Source: Micromonospora sp. NBC_01813
GTDB taxonomy: Bacteria; Actinomycetota; Actinomycetes; Mycobacteriales; Micromonosporaceae
Direction: 5' to 3'
Length of the DNA: 64,000 nt
Assembly: GCF_035917335.1 (NCBI RefSeq)
Contig: NZ_CP109067.1
Location: 932,501-996,500, forward strand
A program made the translations under genes and the position numbers. The notes under the pieces were generated by a model. It made no database searches and was not told where the DNA came from. It saw only the letters and a program-made list of their open reading frames with translations. Shown here piece by piece: positions 10,975 to 19,669 of the stretch (within the stretch, counting starts at the first letter, position 1; each line of letters starts with the position of its first letter).

Positions 10975-12354
10975 CTACCGGGCCGCGACGGCCGGCGGCG
11001 GGGCGTCCAGACGTGGGCCGGGTCGGCCCCGTAGCACCCGCAGCGCGACACCGGGCCGGGCCACCGCCGACAGCGGTGCCACCAGGTGGAACACGTCGGT
11101 CAGCACCCGCAGCACGTACGGATCCCGGTTGGCGACGTCGGCGGCGCGGTCGAGATACCAGCGCGACAGCCGACCGCCGCGTGGTGGCTGGTCGCCGACG
11201 GTCGTCGGGTACCGCAGGTCGGCGCCGGTGGCGATCAGCCAGGCGGTCTCGCTGCCGGCGGCGACCTTGACCTGCGCCGCGCGGCCGAGCCGACCCCCGC
11301 CGGTACGCAGCTGTTCGGCGAGGGTCACCCCGGCCTGGGCCGCCACGCTCATGCCTTGGCCGTAGACCGGGTTGAACGTGCAGGCGGCGTCGCCGACCAC
11401 CACGAACCCGTCCGGCCACCGTGGCATCGCCTCGTACCGGCGACGGTGGTTGCCGGTGTTGCGGAAACCGTGGATGGGGGAGTCCGGGGTGGCGTCCTTG
11501 ATCGCCTCGTACAGCACCGGGCTGCGCAGTCCCCGGGCGAACTCCAGGAAGCCCGCCTCGTCGGTCGGTGGACAGTCACCGCCGAGACCGCCGAGGGTGA
11601 CCATCCACCGGCCGTTCTCGATCGGATAGAGGACGCCGCCGCGCCCGGTGTGCGGCGGCTGCGGCATCAGCACGATGTTCTTCCAGCCGTCGGCGGCTCC
11701 GGCCGGCAGCAGGTAGCGCCGACTGGCATAGCCGAGACCGGACTCGACCCGGATCTCGTCCGGCCGGCCGTAGCCCAGGTCGTCGAGCCACTGCGGGGCG
11801 TGCGAGCCGCGTCCGCTGGCGTCGACCACCAGGTCGGCGTCGAGGCGGCGTACCTCGGTGTCGGCGCCACGTGGCCGCAGCGCGACGCCGGTGACCGCGT
11901 CGCGGTCGTCCGAGCCGAGCAGCCGAACCGCCTCGTGGCCGGGCATGAACCGTACCCGGGGGTCGGCCGCCAGTCGGCGACGGACCGTCCAGTCGAGCAG
12001 TTCGCGGCTGACGCCGACCAGCCGGTGGGTGGCCGGGAACCGTTCCCGCCAGCCGACCGGGGTCAGGTAGAGGATGTCGGTCGGGGCGTCGACCCGTACC
12101 GCCCCGACCTCGTGCAGTTCGGTGATCAGCCCGGGAAAGAGCTGGTCGAGGGCCCGCTGGCCAGCGGTGACGAGCACGTGCAGGTGATGTGCCTGCGGTA
12201 CGCCGGCCCGGACCTTCGGCTCGTCGGGGAACCGGTCGCGGTCGACGACGGTCACCTGGTCGACGTGTTCGAGCAGTGCCCGGGCGGCACAGAGACCGGC
12301 GAGGCTGCCGCCGATGACGACGGCATGACGGGAGGCGACTGTGGATTGCGACAT
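10975..12354 (-). CDS. FAD-dependent oxidoreductase (PHBH/geranylgeranyl-reductase-like)
   Basis: A 459-residue flavoprotein. The N-terminal VVIGGSLAGLCAARAL is the FAD ADP-binding fold, and GDAACTFNPVYGQGMS near residue 320 is the second FAD motif (GDAxxxxxPxxGxG) of class A flavin monooxygenases and related halogenases or reductases. AHHLHVLVTAGQ after the first domain is common in the FAD-dependent 2-polyprenylphenol hydroxylase-like group found in actinomycete secondary metabolism. It stands alone, with 56 bp to the kinase gene that precedes it in position. Substrate unknown. Confidence 0.82.
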   Translation of the reverse strand: MSQSTVASRHAVVIGGSLAGLCAARALLEHVDQVTVVDRDRFPDEPKVRAGVPQAHHLHVLVTAGQRALDQLFPGLITELHEVGAVRVDAPTDILYLTPVGWRERFPATHRLVGVSRELLDWTVRRRLAADPRVRFMPGHEAVRLLGSDDRDAVTGVALRPRGADTEVRRLDADLVVDASGRGSHAPQWLDDLGYGRPDEIRVESGLGYASRRYLLPAGAADGWKNIVLMPQPPHTGRGGVLYPIENGRWMVTLGGLGGDCPPTDEAGFLEFARGLRSPVLYEAIKDATPDSPIHGFRNTGNHRRRYEAMPRWPDGFVVVGDAACTFNPVYGQGMSVAAQAGVTLAEQLRTGGGRLGRAAQVKVAAGSETAWLIATGADLRYPTTVGDQPPRGGRLSRWYLDRAADVANRDPYVLRVLTDVFHLVAPLSAVARPGVALRVLRGRPGPRLDAPPPAVAAR

Positions 12355-12410
12355 GCCACCATCGTCGCCGATCGGTCAGCCGGATCCGGCCCGCCACCCG
12401 CCCTACGCGG

Positions 12411-14000
12411 TCACGGGTTCAGCCGCCGGTACACCGGCGCGAGACGCCTGTGCAGGTCACAGTAGATGTCGAAGGCCTCGTCGTAGCGGACCCGGTGCGC
12501 CGGCGTCGGAGTGAAGACTCGGTCGGCCCGCAGCAGCCCAGGGATCTGCCCGAACGTGAGCATCCCGGTGCCGACCGCCCCGATCCAGCCCGCGCCCCGG
12601 ACGTTGACCGCCACCGGCTGCGGATCCCGGCGTATCTCGACGCCGAGGACGTCGGCGAAGATCTGGCACCAGGCGGCCGACCGGGCACCACCGCCGGTGA
12701 TCGCCAACGACCCCACCGGGCTGCCGAGGAACCGGTCGACCGCCCCGGACAGCCACCTGGTGTTCAACGCGACACCTTCGAAGACCGCCCGGAGCAGGTC
12801 GGAGCGGTTGGTGTCCAGCGAGATGTTCAGGAAACCGGCGCGCAGGTGCGGATCGTCGACCGGGGCCCGCTCGCCGTACAGCCACGGCATGTAGAGCACC
12901 CCGTTGGCGCCGGCCGGCACGGTCGGGATGATCGCGTCGAACGCGTCGAAGATGGATCGCTCGTCGCGGCTGAGTTGGCCGGCGCCGATCAGCGGATCGT
13001 CGTACTCGACGATCTTGTCTTTCAACCAGGTGAGGTTCGCCCCGGCGGTGGCCTGCAGCGCGGTCATCAGATACCGGTCGCCGATCGCGCACGGCACCGA
13101 GGCGATCTGCGCGAACACGTCGGTCTTCTTGGCCGGCACGTGCGCCGCGATCCACGACGAGGTGCCCAGATAGAGGTGCGGGTCGTTGTCGGCGGTGGTA
13201 CCGGCGCCGACCGCCGCCGCGGTGTTGTCGATGGCTCCGGCCACCACCCGCACCGTCTGCGGCAGGCCCAGATGCGCGGCGGCGGTCGGCGACAGGGTGC
13301 CGATCACCTCGGTGCAGGCCACGATCGGCGGCAACTTGTCCCGATCGATGCCGCAACCGGCGACCAGCGCGGGGGAGTACCGGACCCGACCGGGCCGACG
13401 GTTGTCGGTCACCCACGACGTGAGGATCGAGTCGACGGTGGCCACCGTACGGCCGGTCAGTTTGAGGTTGATCCAGTCCAGCACGTTGAGGAACGTCGCG
13501 GTCCGGGCGTACACCTGCGGCATCTCGTCGCGGATCAGCAGCATGTGCGCGGCCGGGTCCTTGCCGGTCGGCGACGGCATCCCGCCGGTGAGCCGCAGCC
13601 AGCGCAGCGTCCGCCGGACCGACATCCCCTGGTACGCCGGGAAGCCGCCGAACTGTCGGCGCAGCTGCGCCGCGCCGCGCATGTCCAGCCAGGTGATGCA
13701 CGGGGTCAACGGCTCCCCGGCGGCGTCGACGGCGATCGTCCCCTCGCCCTGGGTGGACGAACAGACCGTCGTCACCGCCCGCAGGTGCGCCGGGTGAGCG
13801 CGGCCGAGGTCGGCGACCACCTCGGCGAGCGCCGCCCACCAGTGCGCCGGGTCCTGCTCGGCGCCGCCGCCGGGCAGCACCCGCAGTGGCACCGGCCGCT
13901 CGGCCCACCCGGTCACCGTGCCGTCGGCCGCGACCAGCGCGGCCTTCATCCCGGAGGTGCCCAGGTCGATCGCGAGGACCTGCGGTGGGATGGCCGACAC
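12411..14000 (-). CDS. FGGY-family carbohydrate kinase
   Basis: A 529-residue sugar kinase of the FGGY (xylulokinase/ribulokinase-like) family. AIDLGTSGMKAALV at the N-terminus is the phosphate-binding motif, and ITGGGARSAAWCQIFADV near residue 420 is the family C-terminal signature. Start is GTG, with GAAGGGG provided by the end of the preceding gene. Only 5 bp separate it from the aldolase/aminotransferase fusion, so kinase and aldolase form one operon: phosphorylate a sugar or polyol, then cleave it. Which sugar cannot be told from sequence. Confidence 0.9.
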   Translation of the reverse strand: MSAIPPQVLAIDLGTSGMKAALVAADGTVTGWAERPVPLRVLPGGGAEQDPAHWWAALAEVVADLGRAHPAHLRAVTTVCSSTQGEGTIAVDAAGEPLTPCITWLDMRGAAQLRRQFGGFPAYQGMSVRRTLRWLRLTGGMPSPTGKDPAAHMLLIRDEMPQVYARTATFLNVLDWINLKLTGRTVATVDSILTSWVTDNRRPGRVRYSPALVAGCGIDRDKLPPIVACTEVIGTLSPTAAAHLGLPQTVRVVAGAIDNTAAAVGAGTTADNDPHLYLGTSSWIAAHVPAKKTDVFAQIASVPCAIGDRYLMTALQATAGANLTWLKDKIVEYDDPLIGAGQLSRDERSIFDAFDAIIPTVPAGANGVLYMPWLYGERAPVDDPHLRAGFLNISLDTNRSDLLRAVFEGVALNTRWLSGAVDRFLGSPVGSLAITGGGARSAAWCQIFADVLGVEIRRDPQPVAVNVRGAGWIGAVGTGMLTFGQIPGLLRADRVFTPTPAHRVRYDEAFDIYCDLHRRLAPVYRRLNP

Positions 14001-14005
14001 TGCGA

Positions 14006-16270
14006 TCAGACCCCTTCGACCTGCGCGAACACCCGATCGAAGCGCTCCAGAGCGGAGTCGATCACCTCGTCGGTGTCGGCCATCGACGTGTACATCCGGG
14101 AGCCGGCCAGGGTGATCAGACCGTGCGCGGTGTACGCCGCCCCCATCTGCTCCATCAGCCGCTTACGGGCCTTGTTCTCCTTGAGCAGCTTGATCGGGTT
14201 GCGCATATCGAGCAGCATGACGCCACTGCATTCCAGATGCACGATCGACCCCTGGTTGTACGCCACGTACGGCAGACCGTACCGGTCGATCAGCCGCTGC
14301 AGGCCCCGGGTGAGCCGGTCGCCCGCCCGGCCGGCGATCACCGGCGCGTTGGTCCGGGCCATCTCGGCGATGGCGAAGTAGCCGGCCGCGCAGGACAGCG
14401 GGTTCGCCGACAGGGTGCCGCCGACCTGGATGTGTGCGCCGCTGCGGCCGTCCAGCCCGGAACCGAAGACGGCCATCACGTCGGCCCGGCCGCCGACCCC
14501 GCCGGCCATCGGGTAGCCGCCGGCGACGGCCTTGCCGAACACGGTCAGGTCCGGGGTGACGCCGAAGTAGCCGGCGGCACCGCCGAGCCCGGTACGGAAG
14601 CCGGTGACGACCTCGTCGAAGACCAGCAGCGCGCCGAACTCGTCGCACAGCTTGCGGACCTTGGCGTTGAAGTCGTGCGGCACCGGGCGGGTGCCGGACT
14701 CGGGGCCGAGCGGTTCGACGATCACCGCCGCGGTGCCGCCGCGTACCCGGTTCTCGATCAGCTTGCGGCGCAGCTGCCCCAGGTCGTGCGGGAACGCCTC
14801 GCGGGTGTTGGCGGTCGCGCCGAACGGGATGCCCTTGGCGTTCATCCGGTAGGTGCCGGGCACCCGTAGCCCGTACACCATCGTGTCGGACCAGCCGTGG
14901 TAGGCACCGCCCACCTTGATCACCATGTTCTTGCCGGTGAAGGCACGGGCACCGCGCACCGCGGCCATCACCGCCTCGGTGCCCGAGCCGAGCGAGCGGT
15001 ACATCTCGATGTGCGGCATGTACCGGTGGATGATCTCGGCGAGCTTCAGTTCGTACTCGTGGAACAGGCCGGTCACCGGCCCGGACTTGGCGATCACCGC
15101 GGCGACCTGCTCGTTGACCGGGCCGTAGTTGCTGCCCAGGATCGTCGGCCCGCCGGCCTGCAGGAAGTCGATGTAGGTGTTGCCGTCCCGGTCGGTCAGG
15201 TATGCGCCCTCGGCGGAGTCGATCGCGAGCGGGAACGGATAGTTGAACGCCAGATTGTGCTGCACACCGCCGGGAATCCGCCGCCGGGCCCGGTCGGTGA
15301 TCTCCTTGCTGGCCGGACACTTCGTGTCGAAGTAGCCGAGCACGTCGAGCATCGCGTCGTGGCGCAGCCCGCGCAGCGGCTGGGCGACGAGCGCCTTGAG
15401 CCGGCGCATCGTGTCGTCGACGTCGAGGTACTCGGTGATCGCGTAGCCGAGCTCGGCGGACTCACCGCCGGGGGTCGGCGCGGTCGTCGTCGCCGGCACC
15501 GGCGGGCCGGCGGCGGCGATCTGGGCCGCCAGCGCGTCGGCGCTGGGCAACGCCTCGTCCGCCGGCACCCGCACCGGCGGCACCGCCTCGGTGAGCTGCG
15601 CGGCGATCCGCTTCTCGTCGGCGCGCAGCTTGCCGAAGGCGATCTCCCGGATCGCCGTCGGGATCGTGTAGACCCGGCCGGCTTCGCTGGTCAGCGCCAA
15701 CAGGTAGGCGATGGAGACCTTCTCCAGCAGCGCCATGTTGAACACCGCGCGGTCCGGGTCGGTGCCGAGCGCGACGACGCCGTGGTTGGCGATGATGAAC
15801 GCGTTGTCGCCGCTGGCCACCTTCTTCTGCACATTGCCGGCGAGCCAGCCGGTGCCCGACGGCGCGTAGTCGACGATCGCCACCTCCCGCCCCAGGAAGC
15901 GGACCTGTTCGTCGGTGAGCGCCGGGATCGGCTTGCGCAGGAACGCCAGGGCCGAGGCGTACGGCTGGTGGGTGTGCACGACCGCGTTGACGTCCGGGCG
16001 CTGCCGGTAGATGTTCGCGTGCATGCCGGCCTCGATCGACGGGGCGAGGTCGCTGCCGGTGCCGTCCGGGACGTGTGTGCCGTCGAAGTCGACCAGACAG
16101 ATGTCCTCGACCCGCATCTTGTCGTAGTCGTAGTTGCTCGGGGTGACGGCGTAGAGCCGGTGCCCGGGCACCCGGACCGAGACGTTGCCCTCGGTGGCCT
16201 TGAGATACCCGCGCTCCAGCATCGTGCGGCACATGTCCACGACGTGCTGGCGGGAGGTGCGGTGTTCCAT
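14006..16270 (-). CDS. Class II aldolase fused to class III PLP aminotransferase
   Basis: A 754-residue two-domain enzyme. Residues 1-220 are a class II aldolase/adducin domain like fuculose-1-phosphate aldolase, with Glu80 (SIEAGMHANIY), the zinc ligands His99 and His101 (VVHTHQPY) and His163 (IANHGVV). A Pro/Ala-rich linker spans about 225-275. Residues 300-754 are a glutamate-1-semialdehyde-aminotransferase-like domain with SLGSGTEAVMAAVRGARAF, the PLP Asp in LLVFDEVVTGFR and the Schiff-base lysine in VFGKAVAGGYPMAGG (about Lys580). All key residues of both halves are present. GGAGGAG precedes the ATG. It is first in an operon with an FGGY kinase and divergent from a PucR regulator. A likely logic is retro-aldol cleavage followed by amination of the released carbonyl, but the substrate is unknown. 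Confidence 0.9.
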   Translation of the reverse strand: MEHRTSRQHVVDMCRTMLERGYLKATEGNVSVRVPGHRLYAVTPSNYDYDKMRVEDICLVDFDGTHVPDGTGSDLAPSIEAGMHANIYRQRPDVNAVVHTHQPYASALAFLRKPIPALTDEQVRFLGREVAIVDYAPSGTGWLAGNVQKKVASGDNAFIIANHGVVALGTDPDRAVFNMALLEKVSIAYLLALTSEAGRVYTIPTAIREIAFGKLRADEKRIAAQLTEAVPPVRVPADEALPSADALAAQIAAAGPPVPATTTAPTPGGESAELGYAITEYLDVDDTMRRLKALVAQPLRGLRHDAMLDVLGYFDTKCPASKEITDRARRRIPGGVQHNLAFNYPFPLAIDSAEGAYLTDRDGNTYIDFLQAGGPTILGSNYGPVNEQVAAVIAKSGPVTGLFHEYELKLAEIIHRYMPHIEMYRSLGSGTEAVMAAVRGARAFTGKNMVIKVGGAYHGWSDTMVYGLRVPGTYRMNAKGIPFGATANTREAFPHDLGQLRRKLIENRVRGGTAAVIVEPLGPESGTRPVPHDFNAKVRKLCDEFGALLVFDEVVTGFRTGLGGAAGYFGVTPDLTVFGKAVAGGYPMAGGVGGRADVMAVFGSGLDGRSGAHIQVGGTLSANPLSCAAGYFAIAEMARTNAPVIAGRAGDRLTRGLQRLIDRYGLPYVAYNQGSIVHLECSGVMLLDMRNPIKLLKENKARKRLMEQMGAAYTAHGLITLAGSRMYTSMADTDEVIDSALERFDRVFAQVEGV

Positions 16271-16376
16271 GTCGGTCTCCTCCGGCTGGCGGCCGGGTCC
16301 GTCGGCCTGGTCCCATCCTTGCCCGGATCGACCCGCTAGGCACCGTCGCGTCGGCAGCGAGATCGCCCGATCGGTT

Positions 16377-16392
16377 TGTCATCTGGTGATAG
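16377..16392. promoter_or_regulatory. Operator-like site 1 in the PucR divergent promoter
   Basis: TGTCATCTGGTGATAG contains the near-palindrome TCAYCNGRTGA. Its reverse complement reappears at 16450-16465, 73 bp away centre to centre (about seven helical turns). It lies between the divergent aldolase/aminotransferase and pucR genes and is a probable binding site for that regulator. Confidence 0.6.
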
Positions 16393-16449
16393 TCGAGCGC
16401 TTCGTCCGCTGCCCGGACCGGCGGCCCAACGACGGATGGGTGCGGGAGG

Positions 16450-16465
16450 TTATCACCGGATGACA
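16450..16465. promoter_or_regulatory. Operator-like site 2 overlapping the pucR leader
   Basis: TTATCACCGGATGACA is the inverted partner of the site at 16377 (14 of 16 bases after reverse complement) and carries the same TCAYCNGRTGA core. It ends 2 bp before the pucR ATG, a position suited to autorepression. Confidence 0.6.
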
Positions 16466-16467
16466 GG

Positions 16468-17649
16468 ATGGTGGACGTGCATGCCGGCGCGGTCACCTCG
16501 ACTCCCTGGCAGCGGCTGCCCGCCGAACTTGCCCCCGCCATGCGGCCACGGCTGCCTGCGGTGATCCGGGCGGTCGCCACCGCGGTCACCGAGGCGACCC
16601 CGGCCTTCGCCGGGGTCGCCGAGCAGAAGTTCCGGTCCGACGCGTGGACGGCGGTCGAGGTGGCGCTGCACCACTTCCTCGACCTGGTCGGTACGACGGA
16701 CCCGGCGCTGCCGCCCCGGGTGCGGGAGGTCTTCGTGGCGCTCGGCGCGGCCGAGGCCCGTGAGCAGCGCGGCCCTGAGGCGTTGCTCGCCGCCCTGCGG
16801 ATGGCGTCCCGGCTGCTGCTGCGTCACCTCGGCGAGGTGCTCGCCGAACTCCGGCCGCTGGACGTCGAGACGCTGGTGGACTGTGCCGACGCGGTCAGCG
16901 GGTACGTCGACGAACTGGCGGCGGCCAGCACCGACGGCTTCGCCCAGCAGGTCCGCGAACAGTCCGGCGACGGCGACCGGCTGCGTCGTCAGCTCGCCGA
17001 CCTGCTGCTCGCCGGCGGCGCCCCGGCCGAGGTGGTGGCGGCGGCCGCGACCCGGGTCGGCTGGCCCGAGCTGGACACTGTCGTACCGGTGGTCCTCGCG
17101 GTCGGCCACGCCCGCGACGTGCGGTTCCGGTTCGGCGCCGACGGCCTGGTGATCGAGCGCGGCCGTGACGCCGTCGTGTTGCTGCGCGCCGGGCCGCGTA
17201 CCAGCCGGTCCGCCCTGGCCGCGACGCTGCACGGCCGGGCCGCCTCGGTCGGACCGGCACTGCCCTGGCCGCAGGTGCCGCAGGCGGTACGGCTGGCCGA
17301 GCTCACCGCGACCGCCACGCCGCCGACGGCGGACGTCGTGTTCGCCGACGACCAGCTGACCACGCTGGCGGTGCAGGGGCAGCCGGACGCGCTGGCGGTC
17401 TTGACCGTCCGACGGTTGGCACCGTTCGATTCGCTGCGTCCCACCGGCCGGGAGGAACTGCTGCGGACCCTGCACAGCTGGCTGCGGCACTGGGGGGCGC
17501 GCACAGCGGTCTCGGCGGAGCTGTTCGTGCATCCGCAGACCGTCAGCTACCGGGTGAAGCGGCTGCGGGCACTGCTCGGCGACGACCTGGCCGACCCGGA
17601 TCGTCGGTTCGAGCTGCTGCTGGTGCTCGCCGCCCGCAGCCGCCCGTGA
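16468..17649 (+). CDS. PucR/CdaR-type helix-turn-helix regulator
   Basis: A 393-residue regulator. The first 170 residues are a variable effector-sensing region. The middle is a GGDEF-like/CdaR linker. The C-terminus has the PucR HTH: AELFVHPQTVSYRVKRLRAL then LLGDDLADPDRRFELLLVL. Such proteins usually control adjacent catabolic genes, often purine, polyol or amino compound operons. Here the neighbour is the divergent kinase/aldolase-aminotransferase operon. The ATG at 16468 has little leader; a GTG 3 nt downstream is also possible. Two matching near-palindromes upstream are the likely operators. Confidence 0.88.
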   Translation: MVDVHAGAVTSTPWQRLPAELAPAMRPRLPAVIRAVATAVTEATPAFAGVAEQKFRSDAWTAVEVALHHFLDLVGTTDPALPPRVREVFVALGAAEAREQRGPEALLAALRMASRLLLRHLGEVLAELRPLDVETLVDCADAVSGYVDELAAASTDGFAQQVREQSGDGDRLRRQLADLLLAGGAPAEVVAAAATRVGWPELDTVVPVVLAVGHARDVRFRFGADGLVIERGRDAVVLLRAGPRTSRSALAATLHGRAASVGPALPWPQVPQAVRLAELTATATPPTADVVFADDQLTTLAVQGQPDALAVLTVRRLAPFDSLRPTGREELLRTLHSWLRHWGARTAVSAELFVHPQTVSYRVKRLRALLGDDLADPDRRFELLLVLAARSRP

Positions 17650-17695
17650 CCTGTCGCGTCCGTGCCGGAGCCCTCGGCGGTGATGATTTGCTGCC

Positions 17696-19000
17696 TCACT
17701 GGTAGCGGCGGCGACGCCGGGCCGACTCGCGCGCCTCATGGGTCAGCCGCTCCCGCAGCGCGGATTCCCGCAGCAGCCGACGGGATCCGCCGAGCAGCAG
17801 CAACTCTCCCACGACCAGCAGCACGCAGATGGCGGCCAGCATGCCCAGCCCTATCATCGCCGGGACCCGGTCGGCGACCGGGATCGCGGCGGCCAGCACG
17901 ACGATCGCGGCGATCCGGGTCCCGGTGACCGTGCCCAGGGTGCGCAGCTGGAAACCCAGATGGGCCAGGAGATAGAGCCCGACACCGCCGTACGCCAGCG
18001 GCACCGCCAGGTCGGCCACCGGCTCGCCGGGCCCGGTGCTGGGGGTGCCTAAATGGTTCAGCACCCGCTCGATCCCCAGCGCGGTCAGGATCAGGCCGGC
18101 GATCATCGGTAGGTGCAGGAAGACGTACGCGTCCCGGGCCAGCGTCGTGCGAGGGCGGCCCTGCGCGGTGGCGTGGAACGCCTGGATCGCAGCCGGTGCC
18201 ACCAGGTCGAAGTACGTCCACCACAGGGCCGCGGTGATGGCGACCGCGAAGCTGGCACCGAGCACCGCCGGCCAGGTGACCGGCCGGTCGATGAGGTCAC
18301 TGCCGACGCCGATCGACACGAGGAGTTCGCCGAGGGCGATCATGAGGATCAGCTCGAAGCGTTCGACCCAGTGATTGGCCGACAGCACCGCCCAACCCCA
18401 GCCGGCCAGGACGTAACCGACGGCGTACTCCACCGTCAGCGCGGCCAGCCACAAGCCGACCTGCAGCGCGAACGCGGTGCCGTCCGAGTAGCCGATGTAC
18501 GGCACCAGGCCCGCGCCGACGAGCAGGGCGACGGCGGTCAGCGGTGGGGCGACGAGCAGGCGTAGCGGGGGGTGCCCGGCCGGGTCTCCAGCCGATGCCA
18601 TCCAGTAGAGCGCCACGTGCAGGCCGCGGATGACCAGGTAGCAGCCGGCGAGGAGCAGTGGTCCGGGCGGTCCACCCGACCGCTGGTCGAACGCCTGCGG
18701 GATTGCCAACGCGGCGTTGAAGACCGCCGCCATCGCCACGAACATCACCAGCGGCGCGACGCCCTCACCGAGCCGGATCCGGTTGGCCAGCACCATGTGC
18801 GAACACCAGGCCCACCAGAGCAGGGCCAGGACGAGCATCCCGGCGATCAGTCCGTGCCCGGTGAGCTCACCGGCGGTGACCCGGGCGATGTTGTAGAAGG
18901 CGAAGACGAAGACCAGGTCGAAGAAGATCTCCAGCCGGTCGACCCGCGCGCCGGGCCGGATCAGGTGCAGGCCGCCCCGGACCGTCTGAGTCTGCTTCAT
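17696..19000 (-). CDS. ltrA: Low-temperature-requirement protein A (LtrA) family membrane protein
   Basis: About 434 residues with some eleven hydrophobic segments. The LtrA signatures are LEIFFDLVFVFAF in the first helix and HWVERFELILMIALGELLV near residue 220. GGAGGTGG at a close spacing supports the ATG at 19000; a longer frame upstream begins with an Arg-rich non-family stretch. The family was named from a Listeria cold-growth mutant and its molecular role is not settled. It is convergent with pucR and divergent from the SCP2-like gene. Confidence 0.88.
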   Translation of the reverse strand: MKQTQTVRGGLHLIRPGARVDRLEIFFDLVFVFAFYNIARVTAGELTGHGLIAGMLVLALLWWAWCSHMVLANRIRLGEGVAPLVMFVAMAAVFNAALAIPQAFDQRSGGPPGPLLLAGCYLVIRGLHVALYWMASAGDPAGHPPLRLLVAPPLTAVALLVGAGLVPYIGYSDGTAFALQVGLWLAALTVEYAVGYVLAGWGWAVLSANHWVERFELILMIALGELLVSIGVGSDLIDRPVTWPAVLGASFAVAITAALWWTYFDLVAPAAIQAFHATAQGRPRTTLARDAYVFLHLPMIAGLILTALGIERVLNHLGTPSTGPGEPVADLAVPLAYGGVGLYLLAHLGFQLRTLGTVTGTRIAAIVVLAAAIPVADRVPAMIGLGMLAAICVLLVVGELLLLGGSRRLLRESALRERLTHEARESARRRRRYQ

Positions 19001-19243
19001 CCCACCTCCGGCTCGCGGCCGCGTGCGCTGCGCACCAGGTCGCCGGGTGTGTTTCAACCACCGGCCCGGCCTGGTCGCCCGCCTCGAGGGTAGACCGCGA
19101 ACGGCCAGCTCCGGGGCGGGTTGGGCGAGTGCGGCGACTCGGCGGTCGACTGCGGTGGCTCGCCTTCACGGGGTGATGCGTTCTCGCCCTGGCCACCGTG
19201 ACGCTTGATCGGTGCCCAGCTTCTCGCCACAGGAAGGGGCCAG

Positions 19244-19669
19244 ATGAGCGCGGATCCCACCGCCGACTTCTTCTCCGGCGTGGCGCAGCAGCGGACCCAC
19301 CTGTTACCGGTCGGCCTGACCGGGACGATCCGGTTCGATCTGCGGCGCGGCCGCCGAGTCGACCACTGGTACGTCAGCTTCGCCGCCGGCCAGCTGCAGG
19401 TGGAGCACATCGACGACGAGCGGGACGCCGAGTGCGTCGTCTGCGCCGACGGTGCGGCCTTCGACAACCTGGTGGCCGGCGCGAATCCGGCCGCCGCCGT
19501 GCTTCGCAACGAGGTGTCGTTCCGTGGCCGCCTGCAGATCTTCGTCCTGTTCCAGCGGCTGTTGCCCGGCCCGCGCGGAGACACCGGGCCGCAGCGGGCT
19601 GTCACGGGCGGTGTCGTCACCGAACAGGGTGTCGCCGCGCAGGCCGCTGTCGGGAGGGCCGGCCGGTGA
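19244..19669 (+). CDS. SCP2 sterol-binding-domain-like protein
   Basis: A 141-residue soluble protein resembling SCP2/alkyl-sulfatase-tail domains: an early GTIRFDLRRGRRVDHWYVSF strand, then an acidic binding-pocket half and a hydrophobic helix LQIFVLFQRLLPG. It likely binds a hydrophobic ligand. AGGAAGGGG supports ATG 19244. Its TGA overlaps the GTG of the following glucosidase gene (GTGA), so they are translationally coupled, which is an unusual pairing. The last 35 residues are low complexity. Confidence 0.72.
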   Translation: MSADPTADFFSGVAQQRTHLLPVGLTGTIRFDLRRGRRVDHWYVSFAAGQLQVEHIDDERDAECVVCADGAAFDNLVAGANPAAAVLRNEVSFRGRLQIFVLFQRLLPGPRGDTGPQRAVTGGVVTEQGVAAQAAVGRAGR

